DNA of 7,033 bases from Planctomycetota bacterium (GTDB lineage: Bacteria > Planctomycetota > Phycisphaerae > WQYP01): NCBI GenBank assembly GCA_021795535.1, contig JAJYPG010000062.1, forward strand, positions 1 to 7,033. Reading direction: 5' to 3'. Below are positions 5,253 through 7,033 of the stretch, piece after piece (position 1 is the stretch's first letter; the number at the start of each line of letters is the position of its first letter). Position numbers and translations under genes: made by a program. The notes below the pieces were generated by a model. It did no database searches, had not been told where the DNA came from, and was given only the letters and a program-made list of their open reading frames with translations.

Positions 5253-5390
5253 GGGCTGCCAATTTTTTCAGGCGGCCCTGGGATCGTGGCTGTTTCCAGC
5301 CGCTTTTACTTTGTGGGGGCACGTCGTGGCTTTGAATTTAGGCCCTTAATAGAAAATTTCGACGGCCACCCTGAAAAACAGCCTCGCCCG
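5253..5390 (+). repeat. Structured intergenic repeat, copy B
   Basis: A second copy of the element at 860-998, in the same orientation. GGGCTG (5253-5258) pairs with CAGCCT (5379-5384), and TTTTTCAGG (5264-5272) pairs with CCTGAAAAA (5370-5378) after a 5-base bulge. GGCC (5274-5277) pairs with GGCC (5364-5367). The inner hairpin is GTGGCTG (5286-5292) with CAGCCGC (5297-5303), followed by TTTT. Compared with copy A, three closing-helix pairs change on both sides and one G-U pair is reversed, so pairing is kept while sequence changes. The outermost 5 bp and the second inner hairpin of copy A are not preserved. It lies in the divergent murJ/MFS control region, ending about 45 bases before the MFS -10 and starting 27 bases beyond the murJ -35. 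Confidence 0.65.
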
Positions 5391-5431
5391 CATAACCGTC
5401 GGCAGCATAATTCAACAATCCGCCTTGCGTG

Positions 5432-5440
5432 TGCTATTAT
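5432..5440 (+). promoter_or_regulatory. Extended -10 promoter of the MFS gene, near-leaderless
   Basis: TGCTATTAT is an extended -10 (TGn plus TATTAT, five of six consensus). Predicted +1 is about 5447, only about three bases before the ATG at 5450. No Shine-Dalgarno sequence precedes this ATG, in keeping with leaderless translation. It rules against the in-frame GTG at 5429, which would lie upstream of the transcript. Confidence 0.55.
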
Positions 5441-5449
5441 AAACGTCGT

Positions 5450-6733
5450 ATGACGAGCCAAACCACGGACCCCACCTCTTTGGACCATAATGTTCAACCG
5501 CCCGTCCCGCTGGGGAAATGGCCACTGCTGCTGCTGATTCTATTTCGCGTGTCGCGCAGCATTGCCGGGGGAATGATAATTGTGGCCCTCCCTTATCTGG
5601 TGCTTCATACGCTGCGGGAAAGCTCTCTGGCGTTGGGTTCGCTTTATGTGGTTGGCGTGCTTTCCACCGCGGCGCTGGCCGTGGCGGCGGGACATCTGGC
5701 GGACCGGTGGAGTCAGAAAGGAACGCTGATTCTCACCGGTCTTATGGTTCCCATCAGCGCGCTGATGGTCTGGGGCAACCAGTCTTTTCCAATGCTGCTG
5801 CTGGCGGCGATGGTAGGTGGTTTCGCCGCCACCGGTTCGCTGATTGGTGGCGGCGTAGGCGGTGCGGCACAACCGGTGCAAAGCGCGGTCATCGCGCGGA
5901 TTTCCACTCCGGAAAATCGCACGCATTACTATTCACGTCTTGCCTTCCTCAGCGGCCTTGCCGGAGCCGGCGGAGCCATGCTGGTTCATTATTTTTCCGT
6001 ACGTGACACCTTTCTGGTCGCGGGTATTATTTCTCTCGCCGGTACTCTGGTTGTTCTGAAAATACAGATTCCCCCGACACCAGAGCCAACCGCGGCATCC
6101 ACGGTCACGCGCAAGAAGTCCAATCAGGCGATTCGGCATTTCAGTATCACCGGCGCGCTCAATGGCCTGAGCCAGGGACTTGTCACTCCTTTCCTGATTC
6201 CGTTTTTTGTTATTGTTTACCACACCCCAAAATCGCGCATGGCCATTTACACAGCCATTGCCAGCGTTTTGGGGGCCATCGCCCTGCTTGCCGCCCCGGT
6301 ACTGGAGCGGCGACTCGGTTTTGTGCGCAGTGTCACATTCACCCGGGCGCTGGGGACCGTGCTGCTGGTGGTTATGGCCTTCTGGCATAATCTGGAAATC
6401 GGCCTGCTTATTTATCTTATTACCCCTTCTTTACGCATCGCCGCGCTGCCCGCGCAGCAAACCGCCCTGGTCAGCCGCGTGGAAGGCGATAGCATGGGCC
6501 GGGCGTTGGCCCTGAATCAGGTAACGCGACTTTCGGCCGCATCAGGTGCCATGATTTGCACCGGATATTTGTTTGACCTTTCGGCCATAGAAATGCCATT
6601 TCTTTTATATGCGGGTGTAATGGGCGTCAATATTTATCTGTACTACCTGTTTTTTGGTCGCCATGGAGACAAACATCTCGCTCAGAACGAAATTCCGGCG
6701 GCGGGCGATGAAGTCGGCGCAAGCCGGGATTAG
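5450..6733 (+). CDS. Major facilitator superfamily (MFS) transporter, substrate unknown
   Basis: 427 residues with about 12 hydrophobic segments in two halves, the usual MFS size and plan. The loop between helices 2 and 3 carries MFS motif A as GHLADRWSQKGTL (about residues 81-93), with the conserved G, D, R and K. A polar proline- and lysine-containing loop at about 204-230 divides the two six-helix halves. A glycine-rich stretch (about 128-140, GSLIGGGVGGAAQ) sits in the fourth-helix region, and the C-terminus is polar. The N-terminal 22 residues are hydrophilic and cytoplasmic, with no signal peptide. The ATG at 5450 was preferred to GTG at 5429 because of the promoter position. Efflux-type MFS proteins share motif A, but nothing here identifies a substrate. 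It is divergent from murJ and followed after 156 bases by lipA with its own promoter, so it is probably a single-gene unit. Confidence 0.9.
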   Translation: MTSQTTDPTSLDHNVQPPVPLGKWPLLLLILFRVSRSIAGGMIIVALPYLVLHTLRESSLALGSLYVVGVLSTAALAVAAGHLADRWSQKGTLILTGLMVPISALMVWGNQSFPMLLLAAMVGGFAATGSLIGGGVGGAAQPVQSAVIARISTPENRTHYYSRLAFLSGLAGAGGAMLVHYFSVRDTFLVAGIISLAGTLVVLKIQIPPTPEPTAASTVTRKKSNQAIRHFSITGALNGLSQGLVTPFLIPFFVIVYHTPKSRMAIYTAIASVLGAIALLAAPVLERRLGFVRSVTFTRALGTVLLVVMAFWHNLEIGLLIYLITPSLRIAALPAQQTALVSRVEGDSMGRALALNQVTRLSAASGAMICTGYLFDLSAIEMPFLLYAGVMGVNIYLYYLFFGRHGDKHLAQNEIPAAGDEVGASRD

Positions 6734-6803
6734 GAATGGAGCCGAAATAATCTTCCTGACAGGCCCGCGGTTTGGAGCTTGTTTCATCGGGCGGGAAATC
6801 GGC

Positions 6804-6809
6804 TATAAT
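6804..6809 (+). promoter_or_regulatory. -10 box upstream of lipA
   Basis: A perfect TATAAT, with a TTGTTT 19 bases upstream as a possible weak -35 (6779-6784). Predicted +1 near 6816 gives a leader of about 74 bases before the lipA ATG at 6890. No riboswitch fold is evident in the leader. Confidence 0.4.
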
Positions 6810-6889
6810 CTGTTTCTGGCCGAGGCGTTGGTTCGCTTGACCGGAGAGTGCCCTTTTTTGATTAGCCGCCCGCGTATGAGCCTGGAACA

Positions 6890-7033
6890 ATGATCAGAAC
6901 AGAAAAAAGCGGTGTTTCCCTGCCGGTTATGGAAAGCCGTAAGCCGGAGTTTATGGCCTCGGGTCGCAAGCCCGCGTGGCTGCGGGTAAAACTGCCCGCA
7001 GGTCCTGGCTATGGGCGGCTGCGCGGTGTAATT
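6890..7033 (+). CDS. lipA: Lipoyl synthase, N-terminal 48 residues (cut by window end)
   Basis: LipA is a radical-SAM iron-sulfur enzyme that inserts two sulfur atoms at C6 and C8 of octanoyl groups bound to lipoyl domains, completing the lipoate cofactor of 2-oxoacid dehydrogenases and the glycine cleavage system. Only the N-terminus is present. Its segment RKPAWLRVKLPAGPGYGRLR (residues 26-45) matches the family's R-K-P-x-W-L-x-V-K-L-P lead-in, which comes before the first cysteine motif. The auxiliary-cluster and CxxxCxxC cysteines would lie beyond the window. ATG 6890 is the first start after an in-frame TAG at 6863-6865. It has only a weak GGA nearby, and ATGs at 6929 and 6953 are possible but less likely. 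The start overlaps a five-codon frame (6876-6893) by ATGA. Confidence 0.85.
   Translation, partial: MIRTEKSGVSLPVMESRKPEFMASGRKPAWLRVKLPAGPGYGRLRGVI

Noticed and set aside
5286..5307. Hairpin followed by TTTT as an intrinsic terminator on the + strand.
   Set aside because: No + strand gene lies upstream to terminate, and the hairpin is the conserved inner stem of repeat copy B. In copy A the T-run is interrupted.
6654..6893. 79-codon plus-strand frame ending at the lipA start.
   Set aside because: It begins inside the MFS gene and crosses the lipA promoter. Residue content is not protein-like apart from the last five codons, which are reported separately.
1..7033. CRISPR arrays, complete insertion sequences and riboswitches.
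   Set aside because: No regularly spaced repeats, no transposase gene and no leader matching a riboswitch I know were found.

Overview
The window looks like bacterial chromosome, fairly GC-rich in its genes, with tightly spaced house-keeping and membrane-transport genes and one short degraded accessory patch. My best guess for the host is a member of the Planctomycetota. The reasons are weak Shine-Dalgarno use, a MurJ with an extra Gly/His-containing loop of a kind I associate with that phylum, and an integrase-like tail running into a tRNA. This is an inference from memory, not a database result.

Layout. 1-136 is upstream sequence ending in an extended -10 box placed so that transcription should begin on the A of the first ATG. 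137-781 (+) is an O6-methylguanine-DNA methyltransferase (ogt type). 782-1063 is non-coding and holds a highly folded element (copy A, 860-998) and the tRNA promoter. 1064-1137 is tRNA-Arg(CCT). 1138-2379 is an accessory scar. It contains a candidate C-terminal tail of a tyrosine integrase reading into the tRNA (-), the C-terminal third to half of a D12-class adenine methyltransferase (+), and about 600 bases with no recognisable gene, only small repeats and one unexplained short minus-strand frame. 2380-2664 (+) is a small three-helix membrane protein. It converges on 2694-3362 (-), a multi-helix membrane protein with a K+-channel-like P-loop that lacks the selectivity filter. 3439-5157 (-) is murJ, the lipid II flippase. 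5158-5449 is a divergent control region carrying the second folded element (copy B, 5253-5390). 5450-6733 (+) is an MFS transporter. 6890-7033 (+) is the start of lipA, lipoyl synthase, cut by the window edge.

The genes do not form one pathway: they cover DNA alkylation repair, cell-wall precursor flipping, transport and cofactor synthesis. murJ and the gene after it may share a transcript (76-base gap). The MFS gene and murJ diverge from a shared intergenic region.

The most notable signal is non-coding. Two intergenic elements of about 138 bases (A and B) share sequence in matching order and spacing, and both can fold into a long closing helix with an inner hairpin. At least three closing-helix positions differ between copies in a compensatory way, and every non-Watson-Crick pair is a G-U pair if the + strand is transcribed. 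This suggests a repeated structured RNA or a small mobile repeat with RNA-level constraint. I do not recognise it as a named family.
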